This document shows positions 21,490-29,961 of a stretch of DNA of 32,396 bases, piece after piece (positions within the stretch are counted from its first letter, which is position 1; every line of letters starts with the position of its first letter). The stretch is from a bacterium (lineage in GTDB: Bacteria > Bdellovibrionota_C > UBA2361 > SZUA-149 > JAGRAN01). The stretch covers positions 1 to 32,396 of the forward strand of contig JAUIIP010000008.1 in the NCBI GenBank assembly GCA_030431555.1, written 5' to 3'. The notes below the pieces were generated by a model. It searched no databases, was not told where the DNA came from, and saw nothing but the letters and a program-made list of their open reading frames with translations. The translations under genes and the position numbers were made by a program.

Positions 21490-21855
21490 ATGCTTATGGA
21501 CAAGTATCAAATCGTCTACGCTGGTGAGAATCGTGAGTTGTCTTTTATTTGCGAACACTGCGCATCAGGCACACACGAGCTGACTTACGACACTTACAAT
21601 CGACTGGAAGACACTTCCGCCCAAGCCGGGGAATGTCCCGCATGCCGCGGAACAGGCTTCATGCCGGGAACTGCCGATGACATTTGCCCCGAGTGTGCAG
21701 GCTGCGGACTTTGCCGTCAGTGCCAGGGCAAGCGCGCCCTAAGCTGGCTCGACTTGCCGCGCTCAACCCGCCGCAAGTGGATGTCTCGCTGGGAGCGCCA
21801 CGGCAACCACCCCACACACTACATGGCCATCGCCTCCCTCTACCGCAATTGGTGA
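21490..21855 (+). CDS. Small zinc-ribbon protein resembling the DnaJ Cys-rich domain
   Basis: Multiple CxxC motifs: ICEHC, CPACRGTGF, CPECAGCGLCRQCQGK. No J domain. Preceded by a purine-rich RBS (gaggaaag). Confidence 0.6.
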   Translation: MLMDKYQIVYAGENRELSFICEHCASGTHELTYDTYNRLEDTSAQAGECPACRGTGFMPGTADDICPECAGCGLCRQCQGKRALSWLDLPRSTRRKWMSRWERHGNHPTHYMAIASLYRNW

Positions 21856-21876
21856 CAGTTCCAACTGTCCCCTTTT
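21851..21876 (+). repeat. Dispersed hairpin repeat, copy 2 (GGTGACAGTTCCAACTGTCCCCTTTT)
   Basis: Near-identical to copies 1 and 3. Contains the palindrome GACAGTT-CC-AACTGTC. Its TGA is the stop codon of the 21490 ORF. Confidence 0.88.
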
Positions 21877-21997
21877 TCGCAGCCTCGAAAGTCAGAGCAC
21901 AGCGCCTGACCGCAGACATGAACCACCTTGCCACTTCAGCTTTGACTGAAGCAGATCCCTGCTAATCCTCGATGAGGGGATGGAGGGTTCCGGATAG

Positions 21998-22204
21998 ATG
22001 AAACAAATGCGTATAGAAACCGACAAATTCCGCTCTGCAGCAGGCTGCACCGCGCTGGAATATACGATTATTCTCTCGCTGCTTTGCCTTGGGGGCCTAT
22101 CTGCAACCGCCCTGCTAAGCCAGAACGCTGGAGAGACCTTCGAAGTCGCCGCATATCAGCTCGAAGCTGCCGGAGGCGGCACTATCATCAACGACCCTGA
22201 ATGA
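21998..22204 (+). CDS. Orphan Flp/Fap-type pilin-like small protein
   Basis: RSAAG|CTALEYTIILSLLCLGGLSATALLSQ matches the Flp prepilin pattern G|xxxxEY followed by a hydrophobic helix; 68 aa. Confidence 0.6.
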   Translation: MKQMRIETDKFRSAAGCTALEYTIILSLLCLGGLSATALLSQNAGETFEVAAYQLEAAGGGTIINDPE

Positions 22205-22206
22205 GC

Positions 22207-23034
22207 TCAGTTTTCTGATTCAGACTCGCCGTCTGCTATTTCAATCAAACTAAAACCTCCAACAACGACGCTTGCTCTGGCTTTAGTATCCTGCTGCTCA
22301 GCACGCTGCGGACTAACATCCCTGTCATAAGGAACTAGGAACTCCCGGATGCGTCGATGATAAGCCTTGCTTTCTTCAATCAACCAGTCACGAATCTCAG
22401 CCTGCGCCCCAGGCTCGATATTGTCGTATTCGGTGCGGATATGAAGGTTCTTTTGCTCGGACGGCGCGCTGATGTTTTGCTCGGCTGCCGTGATTAGCGT
22501 CTGCACGTTTTTGGCCAGCAGCTCGTAGCGCCGCTCAAGGTTTGCGCTAACATTCAGCGTGTCTCTTAGTAAGCGCACGGTTTTCGCAGTTCGTTGCACC
22601 GTCGCGGTTCGCTCCAGTTCTTCCAAGGCGCTGCTAAAGCTCATATGACGATTTACTGACTCGACTAGAGCGCGAAACGAGCCTTGCTCACCGTCAATTC
22701 GCAGCACTTTCGGAGCGCCTCGCCGAGTCAGATATTCCGGGTCAGTGCTCCACTTTCCGACCAGCTGAGCAAGCCAGCTCAAGTGCGCTGATTGTTCATC
22801 GCCGTCCGCTTCAAGCAGCCTGCCAACTTCCCGGCGGTGAATGCCCGTCACCAAACTAAGCTTGTTGGTGTTGATTTTAGTACCGCCGGATTTAAGTTCG
22901 GCGGAAGCCGTGCGCACAAACACTCGCTTGAGCACATGCGAGACTTCGCGGTAGTCGTTGTTGCCTCTTAGCGCAAAGCGCACCAAGGGCTCCAACATCC
23001 ACTCAAGCGCTTTGAGCCTAAGAGACCTCGCCAC
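22207..23034 (-). CDS. DUF6502-like protein of unknown function
   Basis: ALEWMLEPLVRFALRGNNDYREVSHVLKRVFVRTASAEL...TNKLSLVTGIHRREVGRLL resembles DUF6502 family members, recognised by pattern only. Confidence 0.55.
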   Translation of the reverse strand: MARSLRLKALEWMLEPLVRFALRGNNDYREVSHVLKRVFVRTASAELKSGGTKINTNKLSLVTGIHRREVGRLLEADGDEQSAHLSWLAQLVGKWSTDPEYLTRRGAPKVLRIDGEQGSFRALVESVNRHMSFSSALEELERTATVQRTAKTVRLLRDTLNVSANLERRYELLAKNVQTLITAAEQNISAPSEQKNLHIRTEYDNIEPGAQAEIRDWLIEESKAYHRRIREFLVPYDRDVSPQRAEQQDTKARASVVVGGFSLIEIADGESESEN

Positions 23035-23410
23035 GATCCTCCGCCATAATGTGCAAAAGTATCAATTTACCCAAACCGCCCCCGGCCGAATAAAACGTCT
23101 ATTCCACTTAACATTTTAGCACTCACTGCGCTGTCTCGGAAATACGTCCACAACCTTAGCGGCAAGCAAACAGCCGCAGACCTAAACTCACCTAACACAA
23201 CCTACTCTAATTACTTGATATTCTTAGGCGTCGGTGAGAATTTCATAATTCTGATATTTTTTCACAAAAAGAGCACGCTTTAGAAAACAGCAGCTATAAC
23301 AAACATAGTCTGCTGGTGAACGCTCTTGCCTCACTCAGCAAGTGCCGCAGAGAGCGGCATGCTGTTTATGTCTAGGAGAACTTAGGTTTGAATATCAAGG
23401 AGTACTCAAT

Positions 23411-23719
23411 ATGGTTTTGTATAAACGATCAACCTTGCTGCTAATCGCAGCGCTTTTCACTGCTTCGCCATGTCTAGCTAATCAGCTCGCACCGGCGCCC
23501 CATCCGACGGACTACATAGACTGCGATCCTGTCGGCGGCTTTTGCGAAGATGACGGCGATGTAATCGATATCTATGAAGACGGTGGGCACTGCTTTACGT
23601 GGGAAGCACCGGGACTAACAGGTTGGGAGCAGTGCATTGCTTGCTCCTATGACTCGTATAACGGAGACGCTCAGTATGGGCCTTATGAGTGTTTCCCGCT
23701 GGTCAGCGAAGAGAGTTAA
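23411..23719 (+). CDS. Small secreted acidic Cys-containing hypothetical protein
   Basis: MVLYKRSTLLLIAALFTASPCLANQ signal peptide, then an acidic mature region with five Cys. The track start at 23342 is probably too far upstream; the ATG at 23411 fits better. Confidence 0.55.
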   Translation: MVLYKRSTLLLIAALFTASPCLANQLAPAPHPTDYIDCDPVGGFCEDDGDVIDIYEDGGHCFTWEAPGLTGWEQCIACSYDSYNGDAQYGPYECFPLVSEES

Positions 23720-23724
23720 TAGCT

Positions 23725-23876
23725 GCGACGACACCCCGCCGATCTTTGCAACTCGGATCGGCGGGGTCGGGGGCTAAGCTCGCTCGGTTGGCGCCGGCGC
23801 AAGTCCTGACACCCCTCCCATAGCGTTTGGCAGTTCAACCCCTGCCGGGCGAGCTTAGTCCCCGACTCGTCGTCGC
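23725..23876. repeat. Multi-branched inverted-repeat element in the convergent intergenic region
   Basis: Outer GCGACGAC (23725-23732)/GTCGTCGC (23869-23876). Hairpin CCCCGCCGATC (23734-23744)/GATCGGCGGGG (23756-23766). Hairpin TCGGGGGCTAAGCTCGC (23767-23783)/GCGAGCTTAGTCCCCGA (23849-23865) with one G-T pair. Confidence 0.8.
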
Positions 23877-23898
23877 CTCTACAATAAGGTCGTTTACC

Positions 23899-24339
23899 TT
23901 ATGAATCACCAAGTATTTCTAATTCGACCTTAGCCAGACCGTCGTCAACGAACCCGAGCTGCTTGGCCGCAGCCAAACTCAAATCAATGATTCGCCCCCG
24001 GACGAAGGGGCCACGGTCGTTTATCCGAACTGTAACAGTATTGCCGTTGCCGAGGCTGCGCACCCTCACCTTGGTGCCGAAGGGCAAGCTGCGATGCGCA
24101 GCAGTCAGCTTGTCGTTGCGAAAGATTTCGCCGCTGGCGGTGCGTTTCCCGTCGAAGCTGCTGGCATAGAGGGAGGCTATTCCTTTCTGCGTCTTAAGAC
24201 CCAAAGCTTTGGGTTTGCGCACGCCCTCCACCGCACGCTGCGTTGGTGCCGGCGGCGACTCCCTCCGACCGATGCTGCAGGCCGAAAGCGTTAACATGCT
24301 CGTAAACAGTAGTGCAGCAATTAGACGTAAGCGAGGCAT
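23899..24339 (-). CDS. RlpA-like septal ring lytic transglycosylase / lipoprotein
   Basis: MPRLRLIAALLFTSMLTLSACS (lipobox LSAC), KGIASLYASSFDGKRTASGEIFRNDKLTAAHRSLPFGTKVRVRSLGNGNTVTVRINDRGPFVRGRIIDLSLAAAKQLGF (RlpA/DPBB). Start set at 24339 rather than 24477. Confidence 0.92.
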   Translation of the reverse strand: MPRLRLIAALLFTSMLTLSACSIGRRESPPAPTQRAVEGVRKPKALGLKTQKGIASLYASSFDGKRTASGEIFRNDKLTAAHRSLPFGTKVRVRSLGNGNTVTVRINDRGPFVRGRIIDLSLAAAKQLGFVDDGLAKVELEILGDS

Positions 24340-24346
24340 GGCTACC

Positions 24347-24371
24347 GGTGACAGTTCCAACTGTCCCCTTT
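24347..24371 (+). repeat. Dispersed hairpin repeat, copy 3 (GGTGACAGTTCCAACTGTCCCCTTT)
   Basis: Same 25-nt sequence as copy 2. Lies 7 nt upstream of the start codon of the RlpA-like gene (minus strand). Confidence 0.88.
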
Positions 24372-24571
24372 CTAGCAGCAATCTCACCCCTAAGGGAGAG
24401 CAGCGAGGAGGCTCACGAAGGGAGTTTTTTGCGCAAGCGCGGGGAGTGAGAAAACACTTATGGCTTTGTCCCGCCACATAAGCCCAACTCTTTACTTTTA
24501 CAGTAAATTCATGATAAAAAGTGGCGCTTAATTTGTCGGCAATTACTTCAAAACATGAGGCGATGGCGTAA

Positions 24572-24760
24572 ATGTCTGATCCAAATCAAAAGATTGTAGC
24601 CATTTCTCCGATTACCGGAGCAAAAGTCGAGCTTTCGGCGGACGTAGAAGTTGGCGAACTGATCGACGACCCGGAAACTGGTGAAGAGCTGGAAGTTGTC
24701 AGCATTGATCCCCCTGAACTTAAGCCTGCACCGCAGGAAGAAGAAGACTGGGGAGAGTAA
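24572..24760 (+). CDS. lysW: LysW-type amino-group carrier protein, variant with no cysteines
   Basis: [62 protein letters not shown]: LysW core (VGEL...ELEVVSIDP) and C-terminal EDWGE, directly upstream of lysX. Confidence 0.88.
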   Translation: MSDPNQKIVAISPITGAKVELSADVEVGELIDDPETGEELEVVSIDPPELKPAPQEEEDWGE

Positions 24761-24762
24761 AT

Positions 24763-25617
24763 ATGGCGCGCCAGCCGCGAGTCGGAGTCCTGTGTTCACT
24801 GATTCGTCCCGAAGAGAAAATGCTGTTTCAGGCGTTTCGCTCTAGGGGGATCGAATTCGAGAAGATCGACGACCGTCAATTAATTCTTGATCTGAAGCAG
24901 GACTCCTGCCCATTCGACGTTGTTCTAGAGCGCTGCATCAACCACTCTCGGGCGCTGCATACGCTGAAATATTACAACGACCGCGGAGTCTACACCGTCA
25001 ACTCTTACGAGACGGCGAATATCTGCGGTGACAAACTGCTAACGTCTTTGGCTCTGGCAAAAGCCAAGGTCCCGATTCCCGGCAACCTCGTAGCCTATAC
25101 CGAAGAGTCGGCTATCGAGGCGATTGAGCAGATGGGCTACCCGGTAGTCTTGAAGCCTGCGGTCGGTTCCTGGGGCAGACTGCTCGCCAAGGTCAACGAC
25201 CGAGACAGCGCCGAGGCAATTCTCGAGCATAAGAAAATACTCGGCTCGTACCATCACTCGATTTATTACATCCAGGAGTATATCGAGACCGGCGGCTGCG
25301 ATATTCGTGCGTTTGTTGTCGGCGGCGAGTGCATCGCTGCGATTTACCGCAACGCCGAGCATTGGATTACCAATACGCACCGCGGTGCAAAAGCCAGCAA
25401 CTGCGAAATCAACTCGGAGCTCAAGAAAACTGCTGAAGCTGCGGCCGAAGCAGTTAAGGGCGACGTTGTTGCAATCGACCTATTCGAAACAAAGGATGGC
25501 TACCTGGTTAACGAGGTTAACTACACGATGGAGTTTCGCAACTCCGTTACGACCACCGGCGTAGATATCCCTGGTTTGATAGTTGACCAAGTTATAAAGG
25601 CGGGAAGTCGTGGTTAA
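24763..25617 (+). CDS. lysX: LysX/ArgX-type RimK-like ATP-grasp ligase
   Basis: [25 protein letters not shown]...[22 protein letters not shown]...[29 protein letters not shown]...[14 protein letters not shown]. Confidence 0.92.
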   Translation: MARQPRVGVLCSLIRPEEKMLFQAFRSRGIEFEKIDDRQLILDLKQDSCPFDVVLERCINHSRALHTLKYYNDRGVYTVNSYETANICGDKLLTSLALAKAKVPIPGNLVAYTEESAIEAIEQMGYPVVLKPAVGSWGRLLAKVNDRDSAEAILEHKKILGSYHHSIYYIQEYIETGGCDIRAFVVGGECIAAIYRNAEHWITNTHRGAKASNCEINSELKKTAEAAAEAVKGDVVAIDLFETKDGYLVNEVNYTMEFRNSVTTTGVDIPGLIVDQVIKAGSRG

Positions 25618-26653
25618 AGTATCGATAGTTGGCGGCTCGGGTTATACCGGCGGCGAGGCTCTGCGTTTGCTGCTGGGGCATCCTAATTTTGAGGTCGTTC
25701 AGGTAACCAGCGAACGCAATGCAGGCAAACCTGTTCACGTTAATCACCCGAACCTGCGCGGGATCACCAAGCTAAAATATTCGAGCATTAACGACCTCGA
25801 GCCGGTCGACTGCTTGATTCTCGGCCTGCCGCACGGCGAAAGCCAAGCCAGAATTAAAGACCTGACTTCGATCGCACCGAAGATTGCAGATTTGGCCGCT
25901 GACTTCAGGCTGCACGACACGGCGCTGTACGAGAAGTATTACGGCGAGCCGCATCACTGCCCGGAGATGCTGGGGGAGTTTGCTTACGGTGTTCCGGAAA
26001 TTAACCGGGCTCAAATCGAGGGCGCCTCGATGATCTCCGGCGCGGGCTGTATTGCTACCTGCACAATCACCGGCCTGTGGCCGCTTTTTCATGCAGGGGT
26101 AGTTAAGGACAGCGAAGTCTGGGTCGATGCTAAAGTCGCCAGCTCTGCTGCGGGAGCTTCTTCAAACCCGGCCTCACATCACCCGGAGCGTGCCGGATGC
26201 CTGCGCTCTTTCAAACCGACCGGCCACCGACACACTGCCGAAGCAATTGAGCAGCTGCGGGCAGACGACATTGAGCCGAAAGTTTACCTGACCGCAACTT
26301 CAACCGATTCAGTACGCGGAATTCTTACGACAAGTCAGTTGTTTCTAAAGCGCGAAATGTCGGAGCTAGATATTCGCGGCGTTTACCGCGATGCGTACGG
26401 CAGTGAGCCATTTGTCAGAATCGTCAAAGAGCGACGCGGAATCTTTCGCTACCCGGAACCCAAGCTGCTTTCGGGCACCAACTTCATCGATATCGGATTT
26501 GAGATCGAAGAGGGAACCGGCCGGATGATCGTCATGGCCGCAATCGACAACCTCGTAAAAGGCTCGGCCGGAAACGTTATTCAGTCACTCAATATTGCCA
26601 ACGGCTGGGAAGAAACCCTCGGACTTGAATTCCCCGGCCTTCACCCGGTGTAG
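25610..26653 (+). CDS. lysY: LysY/ArgC-type carrier-protein-linked acyl-phosphate reductase
   Basis: [48 protein letters not shown]...CLILGLPHG...[10 protein letters not shown]...[16 protein letters not shown]. Confidence 0.92.
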   Translation: MVKVSIVGGSGYTGGEALRLLLGHPNFEVVQVTSERNAGKPVHVNHPNLRGITKLKYSSINDLEPVDCLILGLPHGESQARIKDLTSIAPKIADLAADFRLHDTALYEKYYGEPHHCPEMLGEFAYGVPEINRAQIEGASMISGAGCIATCTITGLWPLFHAGVVKDSEVWVDAKVASSAAGASSNPASHHPERAGCLRSFKPTGHRHTAEAIEQLRADDIEPKVYLTATSTDSVRGILTTSQLFLKREMSELDIRGVYRDAYGSEPFVRIVKERRGIFRYPEPKLLSGTNFIDIGFEIEEGTGRMIVMAAIDNLVKGSAGNVIQSLNIANGWEETLGLEFPGLHPV

Positions 26654-26657
26654 TCAA

Positions 26658-27512
26658 ATGATCATTGTTAAGATTGGCGGCTCTAAAGGTATCGACGACG
26701 CGCCGCTGCTTGATGACATCTCTCAGCTGATAAAGTCCGGCAAAGAGGTGCTGCTGGTTCACGGCGGCTCAGAAGAAACAAACCAAGTAGCAGAAGCTCT
26801 CGGCCATCCGCCGAAGTTCGTCACCAGCGTGTCCGGCTTTGAAAGCCGCTTTACCGACCGCAAGACACTGGAAATCTTCACGATGGTTTACTGCGGACGG
26901 CGCAATAAGTCGTTGGTAGAAGGCTTGCAGCAGCGCGGGATCAACGCAGTCGGGCTTTCCGGCGCGGACGGTCGAGTGTTCGAGGGGCCGATCAAGACCA
27001 GCGTCAAAGTCATTGAAGACGGCAAGAAAAAAATGCTGCGCGGTGACAATACCGGAAAGGTAACTAAAGTTAATACGGAACTTCTGGATGTGCTTCGCAG
27101 CGCAGGATATATGCCTGTGCTTTGCCCTCCGGCAATCAGCGAAGAAGAGTCAAAGATGATGAATGTCGACGGTGACCGCGCAGCGGCAATGCTAGCAGCG
27201 GCGTACGGCGCAGAGGCTTTAGTCATTCTCTCGAATGTGCCCGGGCTGCTTAAAAATATCGACGACGGCGTAGACAATCCGGACAATCTCGTCGCCGAAA
27301 TCGAACTTTCAAGCTGCGCTGACCCGTATGAGTTCGCCAAGGGCCGGATGAAAAAGAAAATCATGGGCGCGGTCGAGGCAGTTGACTCCGGCGTAGAGCG
27401 TGTGGTTCTTGCGAGCGCCAACGTCGACAAGCCAATCAGCAGCGCGCTAAACGGCGGCGGCACGCATATCTACCGTGCAGCGGCCTCGGCGGCAGCCTCC
27501 AACGCGGGTTAG
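26658..27512 (+). CDS. lysZ: LysZ/ArgB-type amino acid kinase
   Basis: MIIVKIGGSKGIDDAPLLDDI...VLLVHGGSEETNQVAEALGHPPKFVTSVSGFESRFTD...GLSGADGRVFEGP...NVDGDRAAAMLAAAYGAEALVILSNVPGLL. Confidence 0.92.
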   Translation: MIIVKIGGSKGIDDAPLLDDISQLIKSGKEVLLVHGGSEETNQVAEALGHPPKFVTSVSGFESRFTDRKTLEIFTMVYCGRRNKSLVEGLQQRGINAVGLSGADGRVFEGPIKTSVKVIEDGKKKMLRGDNTGKVTKVNTELLDVLRSAGYMPVLCPPAISEEESKMMNVDGDRAAAMLAAAYGAEALVILSNVPGLLKNIDDGVDNPDNLVAEIELSSCADPYEFAKGRMKKKIMGAVEAVDSGVERVVLASANVDKPISSALNGGGTHIYRAAASAAASNAG

Positions 27513-27517
27513 GTCCT

Positions 27518-28717
27518 ATGACAACTCTCAGCACCCGCAAATTTGAAGAGAACATGACGCCTCGCGAGCGCGAGCTTGCGTTCGGCGCCGGAACTTACAT
27601 GAAGCGCGACATCACGCTTGTTCGAGGTGAAGGCGTATATGCGTTTGATGACAGCGGCAAGAAATATATCGACTGTATTTCAGGAATAGCTGTTGCTGGG
27701 CTCGGCCATGCGCACCCGGAGTTGGTGCAGGCAATCTCTGAACAAGCAGGGGCGATAATGTCAGCGCCGGAGCTGCTGTGCAATCCTGTTCGCGCGGAGT
27801 ACCAACGCAGACTGCTCGAGTATTTCCCGGAGTCATACAAACGCGTATTTCTCTGCAACTCAGGCGCTGAGTCGATTGAAGGCGCGCTCAAATTTGCGCG
27901 TTTTACAACCGGCAAGTTTGGAATTGCAGCACTTAAGAAAGGCTTCCACGGCAAGACCATGGGTGCCCTGTCGCCGACTTCCGAGCAAAAGTACCGCGAA
28001 CCGTTTCAGCCGCTGCTGCCTGAAGTGCATCACATCTCGGCCGATATGAGCTCGGTCGACGAGCTGCTTGAGCAGCACGGAGACAAGCTGGGCTGTTTCA
28101 TCTTTGAGCCGCTGCAAGGCGAAGGTGGAATTAATGTTCACGATGAAAGCTTCGTTCAGGAAGCAGTTGCACGCTTCCAAGAGAAAAGCGTGCTTGTAAT
28201 CTGCGACGAAGTCCAAAGCGGCTTTGGTCGAACAGGTCGAATGTGGGCCCATCAGCATTATGGGATTACTCCCGACATCGTCTGCCTGGCCAAGGCAATC
28301 GCCGGTGGTGTTCCGATGGGGGCAATTGCTATCGGCGAAAAGGTCGCCGAACTGCCGCCGCAGAGCCACACCTCAACTTTCGGAGGCAATCCCCTGGCCT
28401 GCCGTGCAGGGCTGTGCGTGCTTGATGTAATAGAGCGCGATAATTTGGTAGAAAATGCGCGAGAGGTCGGCGAATTTATAGCTGAAAAAATTCGCGCTGC
28501 AGACGTCAAGCTTGTACGAGAAGTTCGCGGAAAAGGCTTAATGATCGGGATCGAGCTAAAGCAGCGTGCAGGGAAATATATCCAGGCGTGCGCAGACCGA
28601 GGCTTGCTGATTCTGCTTGCCGGCTCTCGGGTAGTGCGCCTGCTGCCGCCGCTAATCATCACCAAAGAACAAGCCGAGCAGGCTGCCGACATCTTGATTG
28701 AAGCGCTTTCGGAATGA
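27518..28717 (+). CDS. lysJ: LysJ/ArgD-type PLP-dependent aminotransferase
   Basis: FCNSGAESIEGALKFAR-like motif (FLCNSGAESIEGALKFARFTTG), FEPLQGEGGINV, VICDEVQSGFGRTGRMWAHQHYGITPDIVCLAKAIAGGVPMGA, HTSTFGGNPLACRAG. Confidence 0.94.
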   Translation: MTTLSTRKFEENMTPRERELAFGAGTYMKRDITLVRGEGVYAFDDSGKKYIDCISGIAVAGLGHAHPELVQAISEQAGAIMSAPELLCNPVRAEYQRRLLEYFPESYKRVFLCNSGAESIEGALKFARFTTGKFGIAALKKGFHGKTMGALSPTSEQKYREPFQPLLPEVHHISADMSSVDELLEQHGDKLGCFIFEPLQGEGGINVHDESFVQEAVARFQEKSVLVICDEVQSGFGRTGRMWAHQHYGITPDIVCLAKAIAGGVPMGAIAIGEKVAELPPQSHTSTFGGNPLACRAGLCVLDVIERDNLVENAREVGEFIAEKIRAADVKLVREVRGKGLMIGIELKQRAGKYIQACADRGLLILLAGSRVVRLLPPLIITKEQAEQAADILIEALSE

Positions 28718-29826
28718 GCAGCGAAGCCCTAGATCCCGTTTCTTTCCTGCGCTCCCTGGTGGAAATCCCCTCCTATTCCGGCGACGAACGCCAGGCTGCT
28801 GAATTTGTCATTGAACAGATGCAGGCTCTCGGTTACCGCAAAGCGTATATCGACGAAGCCGGAAGTCCGATCGGCCTGTGGGGCTCCGCAGGCGCAGCGA
28901 GAGTTATGCTTGTGGGCCACATCGACACGGTTAAGGGAGTTGTTCCCATAAGAACGGAATCAGTCGGCGGTGAAGAAGTACTTTACGGGCGCGGAAGCGT
29001 AGATGCCAAAGGACCGCTTGCGACATTTGTTCAAGCGGTCTCTCAGCTTCCTAGCGACATTGCCGCGGAAATAGTCGTGGTCGGCGCCGTAGAAGAAGAG
29101 GCTTCCAGTTCAAAAGGTGCGCGTAGACTGCCGCACGACTTCGAAGAACCGCGCGCAGTTGTAATCGGGGAGCCTTCCGGAACCAACGGCATCACACTCG
29201 GTTACAAAGGCCGCTTGTTGCTTGAGTTTAGCGCCAAGCGAGAAATGAGCCATAGCGCTTCTGCCAGCCGCAGCGCGGCGGAGATTGGAATCGCGTACGT
29301 TAAACGCGTTACGGATTACGTCGAGTCTGCAAATGTCGGAAAAGAAGGCATCTTTCAGCCGCTTGACTGCAGCGTTCAGTCCTTCAATACGAGTTCCGAT
29401 GGTCTTTATGAAAACGTCGACGTTTGCCTCGGATTCAGGCTTGGCCCGGATTTCAACCCTGACGAGTTGACGCAGCAGTTTCAGCAAATCTTAGGCGAAT
29501 TCGCCTCCGAGTCGCCGGATATGGTAGAACCATCTCTAAGCGTTGGAATGAGCGAGTATACCGCGCAGTATGACAAACGCTCAGAACTCGCGAAAACGTT
29601 TCGCATGGCAGTGCGTCAGGCCGGACTGGAACCGAGACTAGTTCTCAAGACCGGCACGGCTGATATGAACGTGCTCGCCAGAGATTGGAAATGCCCGATG
29701 ATCGCCTACGGGCCGGGAGATTCCGATCTCGATCATACGCCGAACGAGCATATCGTGCTCAGTGAATACAGGGCGGCAATCAACATTCTTCGAGCAGCGC
29801 TCGAAAGGTTTTGTTCAAAGCTCTAA
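28714..29826 (+). CDS. lysK: LysK-type LysW-amino acid carboxypeptidase/deacylase (M20 family)
   Basis: VEIPSYSGDERQAAEFV, VMLVGHIDTVKGVVPIR, LYGRGSVDAKGPLATFV, VGAVEEEASSSKGAR, VIGEPSGTNGITLGYKGRLLL, AYGPGDSDLDHTPNEHI. Confidence 0.93.
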   Translation: MSSEALDPVSFLRSLVEIPSYSGDERQAAEFVIEQMQALGYRKAYIDEAGSPIGLWGSAGAARVMLVGHIDTVKGVVPIRTESVGGEEVLYGRGSVDAKGPLATFVQAVSQLPSDIAAEIVVVGAVEEEASSSKGARRLPHDFEEPRAVVIGEPSGTNGITLGYKGRLLLEFSAKREMSHSASASRSAAEIGIAYVKRVTDYVESANVGKEGIFQPLDCSVQSFNTSSDGLYENVDVCLGFRLGPDFNPDELTQQFQQILGEFASESPDMVEPSLSVGMSEYTAQYDKRSELAKTFRMAVRQAGLEPRLVLKTGTADMNVLARDWKCPMIAYGPGDSDLDHTPNEHIVLSEYRAAINILRAALERFCSKL

Positions 29827-29856
29827 ATCTTAGTTCTTTCGGCCATTCAATTTCGG

Positions 29857-29883
29857 GAAGAAGGCAGATATCCGCTGGAGGTG
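29857..29883 (+). repeat. Left copy of an imperfect 27-nt inverted repeat
   Basis: GAAGGCAGATATCCGCTGGAGGTGCGA-type sequence here matches 24 of 27 positions of the reverse complement of the segment near 30499-30526 (GAAGGCAGATATGCGCTGGGGGCGCGA). Coordinates may be off by 2-3 nt. Confidence 0.65.
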
Positions 29884-29961
29884 CGACGCTAGTGTTCGTT
29901 TGCCTGGGAATTCTGCGGAATTCCACCAGCTGTTTTTTTCCTCTTTTTTGGAGGTCGAGCG

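Noticed and set aside
23767-23866. Considered a tRNA/tmRNA because of the T-loop-like GGCAG-TTCAACCC-CTGCC and TAAGCTCGCTCGGTTGG
   Set aside because: The closing stem is 17 bp rather than a 7-bp acceptor, no proper D-stem partner or anticodon arm, no CCA; does not fold as a tRNA.
23725-23876. Considered an integron attC site
   Set aside because: No RYYYAAC/GTTRRRY core boxes at the ends and no integrase or cassette array in the window.
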